A stretch of 64,000 bases of DNA from Thalassospira profundimaris WP0211 (GCF_000300275.1 NZ_AMRN01000001.1:1-64000), one strand, 5' to 3'; positions 26,144-35,619 are shown, counted from the first letter of the stretch. The notes: generated from the letters alone by a model not told the origin. Made by a program: numbers and translations.

Positions 26144-26875
26144 GTGAACCATACAGCAAGCTACACATTCCGACCCGAACTTGCGCGGTGCCGCGAATGC
26201 GGTGTGCGGAAATTTGCCCTGTTCAACAACCTGACGGACGAGGATTTGAAACTTGTCCATATGCCGGTTGAAGACATCACGCTGCCCAAACGCAACACGC
26301 TTTATAATGCCGGTGATCAGGCGCAATCGATCTTTACCCTGCGCAGTGGACTGGTGAAACTTGTCCATTACCTGCCCGATGGCAATCAGCGGGTAGTGCG
26401 CCTTGTCAAACCGGGCGGGACCATTGGTCTTGAAGCATTGGTCAGTGATTGCTTTACCCACCATGCCGAAGCGCTTCAGGACAGCAGACTGTGCCGCATT
26501 CCGATTGCGGTGATCGAGAAGCTTGATAACGAAAGCCCGCGTTTGCACAAGCAGGTGCTTAATCGCTGGCATCAGGCGGTGATGGAATCCGATAACTGGC
26601 TGACCCAGATGTCGACCGGCACAGCGCGCGAACGGGTCGCCCGGCTTTGCCTGTTTTTACATGATGACGTGACCGAGAGCTGCACCGTTCCGGGGCGCGA
26701 GGATATTGGTGCGATGCTTGGCATTACCACCGAAACAGCCAGTCGGATCATCGCCGATTTCAGACGTCATGACCTGCTGGAATTCAAGTCACGCAACGTC
26801 TTCAAGCTTGATCTTGTGGGCTTACGCGAAGTTGCGGGAATGGACGCCGCGGATGAGGGCAATTACGCCGACTGA
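26144..26875 (+). CDS. Crp/Fnr-family transcriptional regulator
   Basis: A 243-aa protein with an N-terminal cyclic-nucleotide-binding-like beta roll (about 35-145; YNAGDQAQSIFTLRSGLVKL, VVRLVKPGGTIGLEAL) and a C-terminal winged helix (about 165-235; PGREDIGAMLGITTETASRI, the recognition helix). The N-terminus has a CxxC pair (RCRECGVRKFALF) similar in position to FNR iron-sulfur cysteines, but I do not see the full set of four, so oxygen sensing is uncertain. The start is GTG 26144 after GGTAGAGAG. It stands alone. Confidence 0.9.
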   Translation: MNHTASYTFRPELARCRECGVRKFALFNNLTDEDLKLVHMPVEDITLPKRNTLYNAGDQAQSIFTLRSGLVKLVHYLPDGNQRVVRLVKPGGTIGLEALVSDCFTHHAEALQDSRLCRIPIAVIEKLDNESPRLHKQVLNRWHQAVMESDNWLTQMSTGTARERVARLCLFLHDDVTESCTVPGREDIGAMLGITTETASRIIADFRRHDLLEFKSRNVFKLDLVGLREVAGMDAADEGNYAD

Positions 26876-26888
26876 TCCCCTACAAATC

Positions 26889-27659
26889 CTATCTTGCGGC
26901 ATCCTGCAAGACGGTCTGAAAGGCCGAGTTTGGGCCACAGGCCAGTGACAGCTTTTCATATTCCTGCGGCGTATCGATCCGTTTGTGTTTTTCCGCACTC
27001 CGCCTGCGAATATCGTTCAGCCGTCTTTTGAAATCGCGGCCATATTCCGAATGAAGCCGACGCATGGCACCCGGCACGTTGTCAGCGGGCATCGGAAACA
27101 TCGCCCCGACCTTGCCAACGATATCTTTGACCAGATCATCGAGGGCCACACGAATATCATCTTCCATACCCTGATTGATTTTGACGTGTTCGCCTTCGTG
27201 GGCATAGACGACGTCATATTCACAGGTACCACGTTCCAGTTCGGCCGGGATGTAGACCAGATGCTTGACCACATCGACCTTCGGGTTGACCAGAACGGGA
27301 TCCAGACAATATCGCCCGGGACCGACTTGGCGTGGTTCAATGCGCATATCAAAGGATGCATTCACCTCGTATTCGGTCAGCCCCGTGACGAGATACCGCG
27401 AATCCCCACCGGCACGGCTGTTTAACCAGCGAATGGAGCGATAGCGATCAAGCATCGGGTCCATGCGATTAAATTCGAGGAAGGCCTTTGGCGCGCTGAT
27501 CGGGGCACAGCTTCCTTGTGCACGGGCGGATCCGGGTAACATAACCAGAACAGCCAGAACGGTTAAAAGCGCAAACACGATGCTGCCCTTTCCGATCTGA
27601 TTTTTCTGTCGCCCCAACGCTGGCAAACGCTTCTCCCGATTCTTAGGGTCCAGACTCAT
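26889..27659 (-). CDS. Secreted HExxH protein (DUF922-like putative zinc protease)
   Basis: A 256-aa protein with a long basic N-terminus, a hydrophobic stretch (SIVFALLTVLAVLVMLPG) and a probable signal-peptidase site after SARA (residue about 47), so it should be periplasmic or secreted. The centre contains DVVYAHEGEHVKINQG: HEGEH is an HExxH zinc-binding motif as in DUF922-type predicted Zn proteases. Three or four cysteines outside the signal (SCAPIS, YCLDP, TCEYD, LACGP) could form disulfides. The C-terminal part is basic and helical. The assignment as a protease is inference from the motif. Confidence 0.7.
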   Translation of the reverse strand: MSLDPKNREKRLPALGRQKNQIGKGSIVFALLTVLAVLVMLPGSARAQGSCAPISAPKAFLEFNRMDPMLDRYRSIRWLNSRAGGDSRYLVTGLTEYEVNASFDMRIEPRQVGPGRYCLDPVLVNPKVDVVKHLVYIPAELERGTCEYDVVYAHEGEHVKINQGMEDDIRVALDDLVKDIVGKVGAMFPMPADNVPGAMRRLHSEYGRDFKRRLNDIRRRSAEKHKRIDTPQEYEKLSLACGPNSAFQTVLQDAAR

Positions 27660-27724
27660 TCAAAACGCCGCGCACAGATCAGTCCGCACGCAGCATTCAA
27701 TTGATTTATATCTACGATGAAATG

Positions 27725-28084
27725 TCAGACGTGGCTCACATGATCGGCGCAGTCGACACAGAGCGGTGTGGTCGGATCGGCTTCCAGACGCTTTTTCTGG
27801 ATCGGCTCACCGCAATTGTGGCAATGGCCGTATTCATCATCATCCATGCGCTTGAGAGTTTTTTCGATCCGCTCCAACTCGACCGTGCGGCGACGTTCCT
27901 GTTCAAGGTGCATTTCCTGATTTTGCAGGGCATCCATCCGCGACAAACGGCCCACCGCCTGCTGATCAAGTTCGACCGGCTTGCGGTAGTCTTCCGAGTG
28001 GGTTGAATGTGCCAGAATCTCGGCGCGTCTTTCCTCCAGCCGGGTGCGCAATTTCGCAAGATCAATGTCTGTTCGATCCGTCAT
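27725..28084 (-). CDS. DksA/TraR-family C4 zinc-finger protein
   Basis: A 119-aa protein with a coiled-coil N-terminal two-thirds and a C-terminal four-cysteine zinc finger (HCHNCGEPIQKKRLEADPTT, then LCVDCADH), the TraR/DksA signature. Proteins of this family reach into the RNA polymerase secondary channel; short versions like this one act in stress response or motility control. ATG 28084 was chosen because TGAGG lies 6 nt upstream; an ATG four codons earlier lies inside that site's upstream sequence. It lacks the longer N-terminal region of canonical DksA (about 150 aa). Confidence 0.85.
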   Translation of the reverse strand: MTDRTDIDLAKLRTRLEERRAEILAHSTHSEDYRKPVELDQQAVGRLSRMDALQNQEMHLEQERRRTVELERIEKTLKRMDDDEYGHCHNCGEPIQKKRLEADPTTPLCVDCADHVSHV

Positions 28085-28184
28085 CCGAAACCTCATTATA
28101 CGTTGTTGTTCTTAGCTATTAATATGGGTGCAGTGATCCCTCTTTCGCCAATGCATAGATCAAATTATTCAAAGATTTTGCCGA

Positions 28185-29405
28185 TCACCTGCAATTGCCG
28201 CAGGCATCGACGAGTTTTTCGAGGGCTGCCTTGGCTTCGTCATCATCGAGGCCTTCGGCTTTGATCTTTTTCTGGATTTTGCAGCAAAGGGCTGGCCCGT
28301 TCGGGAACGGCTTGTCGGTCCAGAACGGCGCGGTTGTGCCGAAATATCCCGCCTGATCAAGGAACGAGACCCCGTAATAGTAAGCCGCCCCGACCGAGTT
28401 ATAAAACGTCGGGTCATCAATGAACCCGCCATCGGGTGTCATGGATTTTGTCAGGCACCAGTGCAGCACCAATGCAATGTCTTTGGACGCGGCAGACTGG
28501 GTCGCAGTATCAACCTGCCCCCAACCAAGATCGAAAATCTTGGTGACGTCGTAATTGTTATGGTTGTTGAAATCACCATTGTGCTTCCAGCCAAACGGAT
28601 ATGCATCGTCACGGATCGCAAGGGTGGTGTTGAAAATCTGCGTCCACAGATCGACCTTGCCGTGCTGATAGGAAATATTGTGGAAGGTCAGGCTGAGATC
28701 GCTGCTTTTGAGCACGCCCTGATCGCTGGTGTCAAACCAACCACCCCAATAGCCACTTTCACCATCCTGCCAGTCATCAAGCCATGATTTATAGGCGCTG
28801 ATATACGCATCGGTCAGATCAAAACCCTTTACGTTGGTTTTGAAATAATCGCGGATTTCGCTTTTAAAGCACATCTGTGAAAGTGCTGCCGTTACGGCCC
28901 CAAGGGCATCACGGCGATCCAGACCATCGGCAAAAATCCGCGATGTCTTTTGACCATCGAGCCAGGCCGTCATTTTGGCGGGTGTTGAGATCGGTTCCAG
29001 AAAACTGAGCGGGTATTCAGGCGCCTTGCCTTCATCGGCCAGCGTATTGACCGCATCAATCATCGCATCGACTTTGAGGAACCATTGATCGTAACAAGGC
29101 CCCCAGGAACCGTCGCTTGCGACCTGTTTTTCCGCCCAGGCCTGATCGGGATTGTTCAGCGAACTGGCAAAGCCACCCAGCTTTTGATCCAGCGTTTTCC
29201 AGTCGGCGGTATATTGCAGCAGCCATTTGCATTCGATCATCTGCTGATCGGAGGCCGCCATGCTGTTGCCGGTTTTCTGGGCGGCGATCAGTTTATCCTG
29301 AAGCGGGGCCAGCTTTGCGGCATATGTTTTTTGCTGCGCGACATAGTCGGGATCAAAAACGCAGAACTGCGCCGTGATCAGTTTACTAAAATCCGTCAAA
29401 CCCAT
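28185..29405 (-). CDS. Uncharacterised 406-aa protein
   Basis: I do not recognise a family. The protein is acidic, soluble and rich in Trp, Tyr and Asp, with no signal peptide or membrane helix. Repeated aromatic/Asp-Gly blocks (SGYWGGWFDTSDQG; FGWKHNGDFNNHNNYD; TPDGGFIDDPTFYNSVGAAY) are reminiscent of alpha/alpha-toroid enzymes such as glycosidases, lyases or prenyltransferase-like folds, but this is impression only. Paired cysteines occur near the end (LCCKI, ACGNC). Start ATG 29405 follows GGGGGC. It is monocistronic and on the minus strand. Confidence 0.7.
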   Translation of the reverse strand: MGLTDFSKLITAQFCVFDPDYVAQQKTYAAKLAPLQDKLIAAQKTGNSMAASDQQMIECKWLLQYTADWKTLDQKLGGFASSLNNPDQAWAEKQVASDGSWGPCYDQWFLKVDAMIDAVNTLADEGKAPEYPLSFLEPISTPAKMTAWLDGQKTSRIFADGLDRRDALGAVTAALSQMCFKSEIRDYFKTNVKGFDLTDAYISAYKSWLDDWQDGESGYWGGWFDTSDQGVLKSSDLSLTFHNISYQHGKVDLWTQIFNTTLAIRDDAYPFGWKHNGDFNNHNNYDVTKIFDLGWGQVDTATQSAASKDIALVLHWCLTKSMTPDGGFIDDPTFYNSVGAAYYYGVSFLDQAGYFGTTAPFWTDKPFPNGPALCCKIQKKIKAEGLDDDEAKAALEKLVDACGNCR

Positions 29406-29544
29406 GCCCCCGATGTTTCAAAAGATATTTATCATGTAAAACCATGACAAATACCCGTGCAGATCCAAAGCATTATCGACAAACGGCGTCAAACAGCCGA
29501 AGGGATGGCATGGGATGGTAGGCCGGGTGGATGTGTGCTGGAGA

Positions 29545-29883
29545 CTAGTTACCCAACAGCCAGTTGCGGATCACGCGCAATGCCTGTTCGGGGTCGGTGT
29601 CGACGATCCTGGCGGCGACATTGGCCTTTTTGCGATCAATCATGCCGTCAATACCGGCTAGATTGAACCGGTCCTGATCGTCGGATCCGGAAACAGGCGA
29701 TACGCCCGCCGTTGTTGCGCGCAATCTTTCACGCAAACGCGAATCCGCACCCGATTCGTAGCGGGGGATCGGTGCAGCGGGCTTTGGACCGGGCAAAAAT
29801 GACGGTCCATCCCCTGTTTTATCGCTGTTATCTGATTGCGTCATTGGCACAACTTTCGGTTCGCATTGTGACACAGTCATCAT
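29545..29883 (-). CDS. Small protein with a FliF-like C-terminal FliG-binding motif
   Basis: A 112-aa protein (99 aa if ATG 29844 is used). The N-terminal 80 residues are polar, proline-rich and probably disordered. The last 25 residues, ending VDTDPEQALRVIRNWLLGN, look like the C-terminal tail of the flagellar MS-ring protein FliF (NDPxxVAxVIRxWM in enterobacteria), which binds FliG. The protein has no membrane helix or other FliF domain, so it is not a truncated FliF in the usual sense. A role with FliG is inference. No flagellar gene is near. Confidence 0.6.
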   Translation of the reverse strand: MMTVSQCEPKVVPMTQSDNSDKTGDGPSFLPGPKPAAPIPRYESGADSRLRERLRATTAGVSPVSGSDDQDRFNLAGIDGMIDRKKANVAARIVDTDPEQALRVIRNWLLGN

Positions 29884-30301
29884 ATTGGGCTGTCCCGACA
29901 GAGTGCAAATCCAATCACATCTTGCAAGGGGCTCTCAGCCGCTTCAGATCGTTATATTAGTTTAAAAGAAACTTTGATTTCCGGGCGTTTCGGATGCTAG
30001 GGTCGAATTAAAATAAGAAGAAAAAAGATGGGTGCGACGCTGAATTTTTCCCAATCGAGCGGACGGTTTGATCATTTGATCACCGATGAAAATGCGTTTG
30101 AAAACCGAAACGCATTTCACATATAGCAATTTCACCGCGCAATGAATCGATACAAAAAAACGCGCGATTGCAAATTTTGTACTTCCACAACTCGATCACT
30201 CTATCTAGTTTGGGAGAATCAACATACCACTACTTTAGGGTAGTTATCGCAATACTTTAGACCAGAGCACACAAATCCAAAAGGGGGGGGGCCAGGTTTT
30301 T
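29884..30301. other. AT-rich intergenic region with inverted repeat and G9 tract
   Basis: This 418-nt gap has no convincing gene. It contains a perfect inverted repeat AAATGCGTTT-N8-AAACGCATTT (30090-30117), two TGATCA palindromes close together (30069-30082) and, just before the binding-protein gene, nine consecutive G residues (30283-30291). Confidence 0.6.
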
Positions 30302-32206
30302 GTGAGGCACCATACTCTTATCCTGATTGTTGCACTGACCACAATGCTGACTGGCGTTGCCAAAACGCATGCCGTTGAATTTGGTGAAGCACCCGAACTT
30401 ACCAAACTGGTTGAGGACGGAAATCTGCCGCCGGTCAAGGATCGCTTGCCGACCGCACCGATGATCGTCACCCCAAATGAACGGGTCGGAACCTATGGCG
30501 GCACCTGGAAAATGGCGCAGCGGAATAGCCGCGACCATGCCTTGCTGATCAGGACAATTGGATATGAGCCACTTCTGCGCTGGACCCCGCAATGGTCATC
30601 GACCATCCCCAATGTCGCCCTCTCGTTCCAGCCCAGCAGCGATGCAACCGAGTTCTTTTTCCGTCTGCGACAAGGCATGCGTTGGTCGGATGGTACCCCG
30701 TTCACGGCTGATGACATCGTTTTCTGGTACGAAGATATCCTGAACAATCCGGCCTTTGCCGATGCGGTGCCGGAATGGCTGACATCAGGCGGCAATACCG
30801 TGCAAGTCGACGAGATCGATCCCTATACCGTTGCGTTTCGTTTCAGCAAGCCATATGGACTTTTCCCGACCGCCCTTGCCCGCCCCGAAGGTGTTGAGCC
30901 GGTAAGCTATCCAGCGCATTTTCTGAAGCCGCTTTTGCCGAAATATAATGCCAATGCCGATGCGGACGCCCAGAAGATGGGTTATTCGGGTTGGAAAGAA
31001 CGTTTTATCGACGTATTTGGGCAGCCCGGCACGATTGACGACCCGACGCGCTGGAACAATCCCGATGTGCCGACCCTGAATGCCTGGGTGCTTACCGGGG
31101 TATATGGCAAGGACGATCCACTGATCGCCAAGCGCAATCCCTATTACTGGAAAATTGATCCGACCGGCCGTCAACTTCCCTATATCGACACGGTTTCCAT
31201 GACACTGGTGCCGTCAAAAAGTGCGGCCGGGGATGCGGCAATTGCCGGCAAGGTCAATATGCAGGAACGCCATATCGGCACACGTGCCAACGAAGTTCTG
31301 GCCCAAAACAAGGACCTTCAGGCCTTCACGCTGATTGAGAGCGATATGAATATCATGACCTTGTCGCTTAATCTTAATGACAAGGACCCGGTGTTGCGCG
31401 ACATCTTCCAGAACAAGGATTTTCGTGTCGCGCTGTCATATGCGATTGATCGTGAGACCATCATTGATCGCTTTGTCCCTGGTGCCTTGCCCCATCAGGC
31501 GGCACCAAGACCGGAAAGCCCGCAATATCACACGGTGCTGGCTCGACAGTTCATGGCATATAATGTCGAACTGGCGCGGAGCTATATTGCCAAAGCAGGA
31601 CTGACCACCATCAATGATGACGGCATCCTGTTGCGTCCGGATGGCAAGCCGCTTTCATTCACGATTGATACCGAGGGTGCGGAACGCTTTCAGATGCTCG
31701 ATGCGGTAATGGGGTATTGGCGCGAACTTGGCATTGATGTCAGGGCCCGTAACCTTGCGCGTGACGCGTTTGTCGCGTTGCGCGAACGCAATGAACACAA
31801 TGCCAGTGCATGGGGTGGCGATGGCGGCCTTGATGCGATGCTCATCCCGATCAATTACCTGCCGATGTCTTCTGAATCGTCCTGGTTTGCAACCGGATGG
31901 GCCAACTGGTACCTGAACCCGGAAAGCCCCGATGCCATTACCCCGCCCAAAGATGTTCGCGATCAGCTTGCGCTTTATGACCAGCTCAAAGCGACAGCAA
32001 ATGCGGAAAAACAAAATCAACTGATGCGCGATATTCTCGACATCAGTGCAAATCAGTTTTACCTTATGGGAATTGCATTACCGCCAAACAGAAAAGGCGT
32101 GGTAGCACGGGACTTCCACAACGTTCCCAAGGTCATGCCTGCCGCCTGGAGTTATGCGACACCTGCGCCGACCAATCCAAGTCAGTATTTTATTCAGCCC
32201 GAGTAA
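30302..32206 (+). CDS. Extracellular solute-binding protein, family 5 (orphan)
   Basis: A 634-aa periplasmic binding protein for peptides, opines or similar large ligands. It has a signal peptide (RHHTLILIVALTTMLTG, cleavage near THA, residue 24) and the SBP_bac_5 features: an N-terminal lobe with GTYGGTWK, LRQGMRWSDGTPFTADDIVF and NPYYWKIDPTGRQLPYIDTV, and the C-terminal lobe with FRVALSYAIDRETI. The start is GTG 30302; AGG is 5 nt and the G9 tract 10 nt upstream. There are no permease or ATPase genes next to it; instead a hybrid sensor kinase follows, so it may serve as a sensor co-receptor or use a transporter encoded elsewhere. Confidence 0.92.
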   Translation: MRHHTLILIVALTTMLTGVAKTHAVEFGEAPELTKLVEDGNLPPVKDRLPTAPMIVTPNERVGTYGGTWKMAQRNSRDHALLIRTIGYEPLLRWTPQWSSTIPNVALSFQPSSDATEFFFRLRQGMRWSDGTPFTADDIVFWYEDILNNPAFADAVPEWLTSGGNTVQVDEIDPYTVAFRFSKPYGLFPTALARPEGVEPVSYPAHFLKPLLPKYNANADADAQKMGYSGWKERFIDVFGQPGTIDDPTRWNNPDVPTLNAWVLTGVYGKDDPLIAKRNPYYWKIDPTGRQLPYIDTVSMTLVPSKSAAGDAAIAGKVNMQERHIGTRANEVLAQNKDLQAFTLIESDMNIMTLSLNLNDKDPVLRDIFQNKDFRVALSYAIDRETIIDRFVPGALPHQAAPRPESPQYHTVLARQFMAYNVELARSYIAKAGLTTINDDGILLRPDGKPLSFTIDTEGAERFQMLDAVMGYWRELGIDVRARNLARDAFVALRERNEHNASAWGGDGGLDAMLIPINYLPMSSESSWFATGWANWYLNPESPDAITPPKDVRDQLALYDQLKATANAEKQNQLMRDILDISANQFYLMGIALPPNRKGVVARDFHNVPKVMPAAWSYATPAPTNPSQYFIQPE

Positions 32207-32251
32207 AATCCACGACAAACACGCATCATTCTGAATGGGGGCAGAATTAAC

Positions 32252-34612
32252 TTGAGGACGCTGTTTGACCGACTGATCGGCAGTCTGGTTTTCAAGATCG
32301 CATTTGCGATCATTGTCGTGGAAACCATCCTTTTTGGTCTGTTTGGCGGTTATTATGTGAACTATTTCGGGGCCGAAATTGACCGCAGGATTGCGGAACA
32401 AATCAGCACACCCGGACGGCTTATCCAGCAGGAACAACTCAAGGTCTCTATTCTGAGCGATGCCGAGCAGATGGAACTTCTGCTTGGACGGCATTTGCAG
32501 CAAGCGCTCGCTGTCGGTTTTGACGGCACCATTTATCATTCAACCGACCCGTTGATGATCGGTGCATCGATCAGCTCGTTACCCGACTTCCCGACCGAAC
32601 AGCTTCGCGCCGACATGAGAGAGCAGACCCTGTTCACGGTCGATGACGATACCGGGTCCAGCATGGTCAGCATCACGCCGATCTTTGCGCTGAATGCCAA
32701 TCAGCCCTTCATGTATGTCTATCTCAAGGTATCCACCAAGGGCCTTGAAGAAAGCCAGCGCCAGATGCAATCGGTGCTTGTGATCGGCTCCATCCTTTGT
32801 GTGTTGCTGACCTCTGCACTGATTTTCCTGTTTACCCAGCACACGGTGCTTAAGCGCCTGATCACGGCGGCACAGTTTGTTAACAAGATCCAGGTCGGCA
32901 AGCTGAGTTCGCGGCTGACACCGATGGGACGTGACGAAATCGGCATTCTAGAACGCGGCCTGAACGCCATGGCCGAAAGTCTGGAACGCCGCACCCAGCA
33001 ACATCAGGCTGCCCAGAATGCCTTGCGCGACAGCGAGGAGCGTTTCCGCGACTTTACCCTGTCTTCCGCCGACTGGTACTGGGAGATGGGCAGCGATTTC
33101 AAAATCGCCTTTGCGTCGTACAAGTTTTATCAGCTGATCGAGGAAATCAATGGCTCCCCGCAGGGGCAGTCGTTTGACAAACTTGGGCTTCACCCGGAAC
33201 ACCCAGAGGGGTGGCAATATCTGCAACGCCATCTTGATGAACATACCGCGTTCTATAACGTCGAATTTTCCTGGACATCGCGGGATGGTGAAAAGCAGTT
33301 CGGGCGGATAAATGGCGTGCCGGTCTTTGCGCTGGATGGCAGTTTCAACGGCTATCGCGGGACGGGCAGCAACATTACCGAACAGCATCGCGCCGCCGAG
33401 GAACAGCAAGCCTTGCAGCGCCAGCTTGCTACATCGCAAAAGCTTGAGGCGGTTGGCCAGATGGCCGGTGGTGTTGCCCATGAGTTCAACAATTGCCTTG
33501 CCGGCATCCTGAGTTTCGCCGAAGTGGCACGTGCCAAGATTGATGACCCCGAACGGGTGAAGGAATATATCGATCACGTCATCTCGCTTGGCGAGCGGGC
33601 GACCGGTGTTGCCGATCAGCTTTTGATGTTTTCGCGCCGCAGGATCGATCAGCCGAAAAATGTTCGGGTTGAAAGCATCTTTGCGGAGATGGAAAAACTG
33701 CTGGTGACCTTGCTTGAGCACCGGATTGATTTGCAAATCTGGGCCGACGAGGCCGACCTTCATACAAGGGTTGACCCGACGCAATTGTCGGCCTGTATTC
33801 TCAACCTTGCGATCAATGCGCGCGATGCGATGCCCGATGGCGGCACGCTTCAGATTTCATGCAGCAGTGCCGATATTCCGCCGCTGGCGCAGCGCGACGC
33901 CGATGAAGACGAGGATATTTATCCGCCAGAAGTCGAAGGCCAGTTTGTTGTCATCACCGTGCAGGATACCGGCACCGGGATTCCCGAGGACGTGATCGAC
34001 CATATTTTCGAGCCCTTCTTCTCGACCAAGGAACCGGGCAAGGGGACCGGACTTGGGCTTTCGATTGTTCATAGCTGGGTCGAAGAGGCCCACGGCTTTA
34101 TCAATATTGAAAGTGTCGAGGGCGAAGGCACGACGTTCTCGATCTATCTGCCGCGTTCGGAACCCGGCGCAGAGCCCGAGGACGAAGTTGACGAGATCGG
34201 CGTCTTCCCCGGCAATGGCGAGCGTGTTCTGATTGTCGATGATGAACAGGCCCTGCGCACCACCGCCCAAATCATCCTGGATGATGCCGGTTATCGCACC
34301 GAGATCGCAAAAAGCACCGAAGAAGCGTTGGTGATCCTGCAAACGAGCACGGGTGATGCGGCATTTGATGTGATTGTGACCGACGTCGTCTTGCCCGGTC
34401 GCAGTGGCCCGCAACTGATCATCGAGGCATTGCGCCAAAACCCGCGCTATGGCGTGGTGTTCATGTCGGGTTACCCGGCGCGATCGCGCAAGGAACTGGA
34501 TAATCTTTTGGGCAATTACGTGTTTGTCAAAAAGCCATTCCGCCCCGGCAAGCTGCAAAAAGCGGTTCATGATGCGCTCAAACTCGCATCCGAACGGGCG
34601 CAGTCGAGCTGA
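32252..34612 (+). CDS. Hybrid sensor histidine kinase with receiver domain
   Basis: A 786-aa inner-membrane hybrid kinase. Order: membrane helix (about 12-35), periplasmic sensor (36-170), second helix (about 173-195), HAMP (196-250), PAS (about 260-375; [28 protein letters not shown]), HisKA with H410 in GGVAHEFNN, HATPase_c ([36 protein letters not shown]) and a C-terminal receiver with D711 in VTDVVLP. There is no output domain, so signalling must pass to another protein. The start is TTG 32252. It follows the orphan solute-binding protein by 45 nt; the two are probably co-transcribed. Confidence 0.93.
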   Translation: MRTLFDRLIGSLVFKIAFAIIVVETILFGLFGGYYVNYFGAEIDRRIAEQISTPGRLIQQEQLKVSILSDAEQMELLLGRHLQQALAVGFDGTIYHSTDPLMIGASISSLPDFPTEQLRADMREQTLFTVDDDTGSSMVSITPIFALNANQPFMYVYLKVSTKGLEESQRQMQSVLVIGSILCVLLTSALIFLFTQHTVLKRLITAAQFVNKIQVGKLSSRLTPMGRDEIGILERGLNAMAESLERRTQQHQAAQNALRDSEERFRDFTLSSADWYWEMGSDFKIAFASYKFYQLIEEINGSPQGQSFDKLGLHPEHPEGWQYLQRHLDEHTAFYNVEFSWTSRDGEKQFGRINGVPVFALDGSFNGYRGTGSNITEQHRAAEEQQALQRQLATSQKLEAVGQMAGGVAHEFNNCLAGILSFAEVARAKIDDPERVKEYIDHVISLGERATGVADQLLMFSRRRIDQPKNVRVESIFAEMEKLLVTLLEHRIDLQIWADEADLHTRVDPTQLSACILNLAINARDAMPDGGTLQISCSSADIPPLAQRDADEDEDIYPPEVEGQFVVITVQDTGTGIPEDVIDHIFEPFFSTKEPGKGTGLGLSIVHSWVEEAHGFINIESVEGEGTTFSIYLPRSEPGAEPEDEVDEIGVFPGNGERVLIVDDEQALRTTAQIILDDAGYRTEIAKSTEEALVILQTSTGDAAFDVIVTDVVLPGRSGPQLIIEALRQNPRYGVVFMSGYPARSRKELDNLLGNYVFVKKPFRPGKLQKAVHDALKLASERAQSS

Positions 34613-34883
34613 CATCGCTGCTCAACGGGTCGAGTCCCCAACCCTGACCATTGCGAAATCGCGAAATTTTCGCCGAATGGTTAAAAAAATCTTACCCGCC
34701 TATATTAGTTAAAATGCTTGCAAACCAAGCAATTGGCTGGGTCTGGGTTGCGACAGCACTGGATAGTGTGACAACCATCACTTATATCAACCTAACAAGC
34801 CCATACCGTGAACTTCAGACAGATTTGAAGAACCCGGTAAAGAGTGATGGGCATCGCCCAGCCGGACAGATAAAGAGGTCAGG

Positions 34884-35108
34884 ATGATCGGCTCAGTTCA
34901 AGGTTCAGGACTTGGTTCAGCGGCACAGGCCGTGAATGATGCAATTACGCCCAAAGGTGGTGCAGACCCGTCTTTGCCTTTCGCAGCCGCAGAAGGCGCG
35001 ATCAAAAAGGCAACCGGTCTTGCCAAGGTGATCGGCTCGATCGTCACCGAACACCAGCCGCTTGAAACCAGCGGCAATCGTGGCACCAAGGTTAATATCC
35101 TAACGTGA
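34884..35108 (+). CDS. Small protein of unknown function, ends in RGT-x-VNI motif
   Basis: A 74-aa protein with a strong ribosome-binding site (AGAGGTCAGG directly before ATG 34884). The N-terminus is Gly/Ser/Ala-rich; the C-terminus GNRGTKVNILT resembles that of the next small gene (ARRGTYLNIVL). No signal peptide or membrane helix. Function unknown. A terminator-like hairpin follows. Confidence 0.65.
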   Translation: MIGSVQGSGLGSAAQAVNDAITPKGGADPSLPFAAAEGAIKKATGLAKVIGSIVTEHQPLETSGNRGTKVNILT

Positions 35109-35134
35109 TTTTTCCCTCTCGTTAGCTTCCTCCG

Positions 35135-35165
35135 GGGTGGTCTTTTATGGCCACCCTTCTTTCTG
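35135..35165 (+). terminator. Intrinsic terminator after the 74-aa gene
   Basis: GGGTGG and CCACCC (35135-35140, 35151-35156) form a short stem around a T-rich loop and are followed by TTCTTTCT. Confidence 0.6.
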
Positions 35166-35265
35166 TCTGGACCACGGATTGCTGTTTGACGCGGCGCGTC
35201 ACACGATCATGACAAACGTCTGACCACGTGCTAGGGTAAGCCCAACATCAATCGTGGACGATCAG

Positions 35266-35493
35266 ATGACCACCAACAGAATTGGCACAGGCTCCTCCCA
35301 GACAGGCCTTCAGGATGCGCGCGCGCGTCCGCAGGGCGGTATGGTTTCGCGGGGTCGCGTTGGTGCCAATTCCGATCAGCCGTCATCGGACAGTTTCATC
35401 GCATCCCAGCTTGCCCGCCTGCGCAACCTGATCGCCACCGATCAGATTGACCATAATGCGCGGCGCGGGACCTACCTGAACATCGTGCTTTAA
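35266..35493 (+). CDS. Small protein of unknown function, ends in RGTYLNI motif
   Basis: A 75-aa protein from ATG 35266 (a GTG four codons earlier is also possible). The first half is polar and probably disordered; the second (SFIASQLARLRNLIATDQID) is an amphipathic helix followed by RRGTYLNIVL. The helix-then-GTY pattern recalls the C-terminal part of FlgM-type small regulators, but the match is too short to name it. It shares its C-terminal pattern with the gene just upstream. Confidence 0.55.
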   Translation: MTTNRIGTGSSQTGLQDARARPQGGMVSRGRVGANSDQPSSDSFIASQLARLRNLIATDQIDHNARRGTYLNIVL

Positions 35494-35591
35494 CCAGCAA
35501 TACCGCACATCATTGCGTCGTGACGTTCCCTTAAGGAACGCACGCATTTGACGTGCCTTTGCCGGTTCAACCAAGGCAACTCCCCCAAAAG

Positions 35592-35619
35592 AAAAAAGCC
35601 CCGTACCGAAGTACGGGGC
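35592..35619 (-). terminator. Intrinsic terminator of gltDB
   Basis: On the minus strand GCCCCGTAC-TTCG-GTACGGGGC followed by T6: a perfect 9-bp stem capped by a stable UUCG tetraloop, about 55 nt after the gltB stop. Confidence 0.93.
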
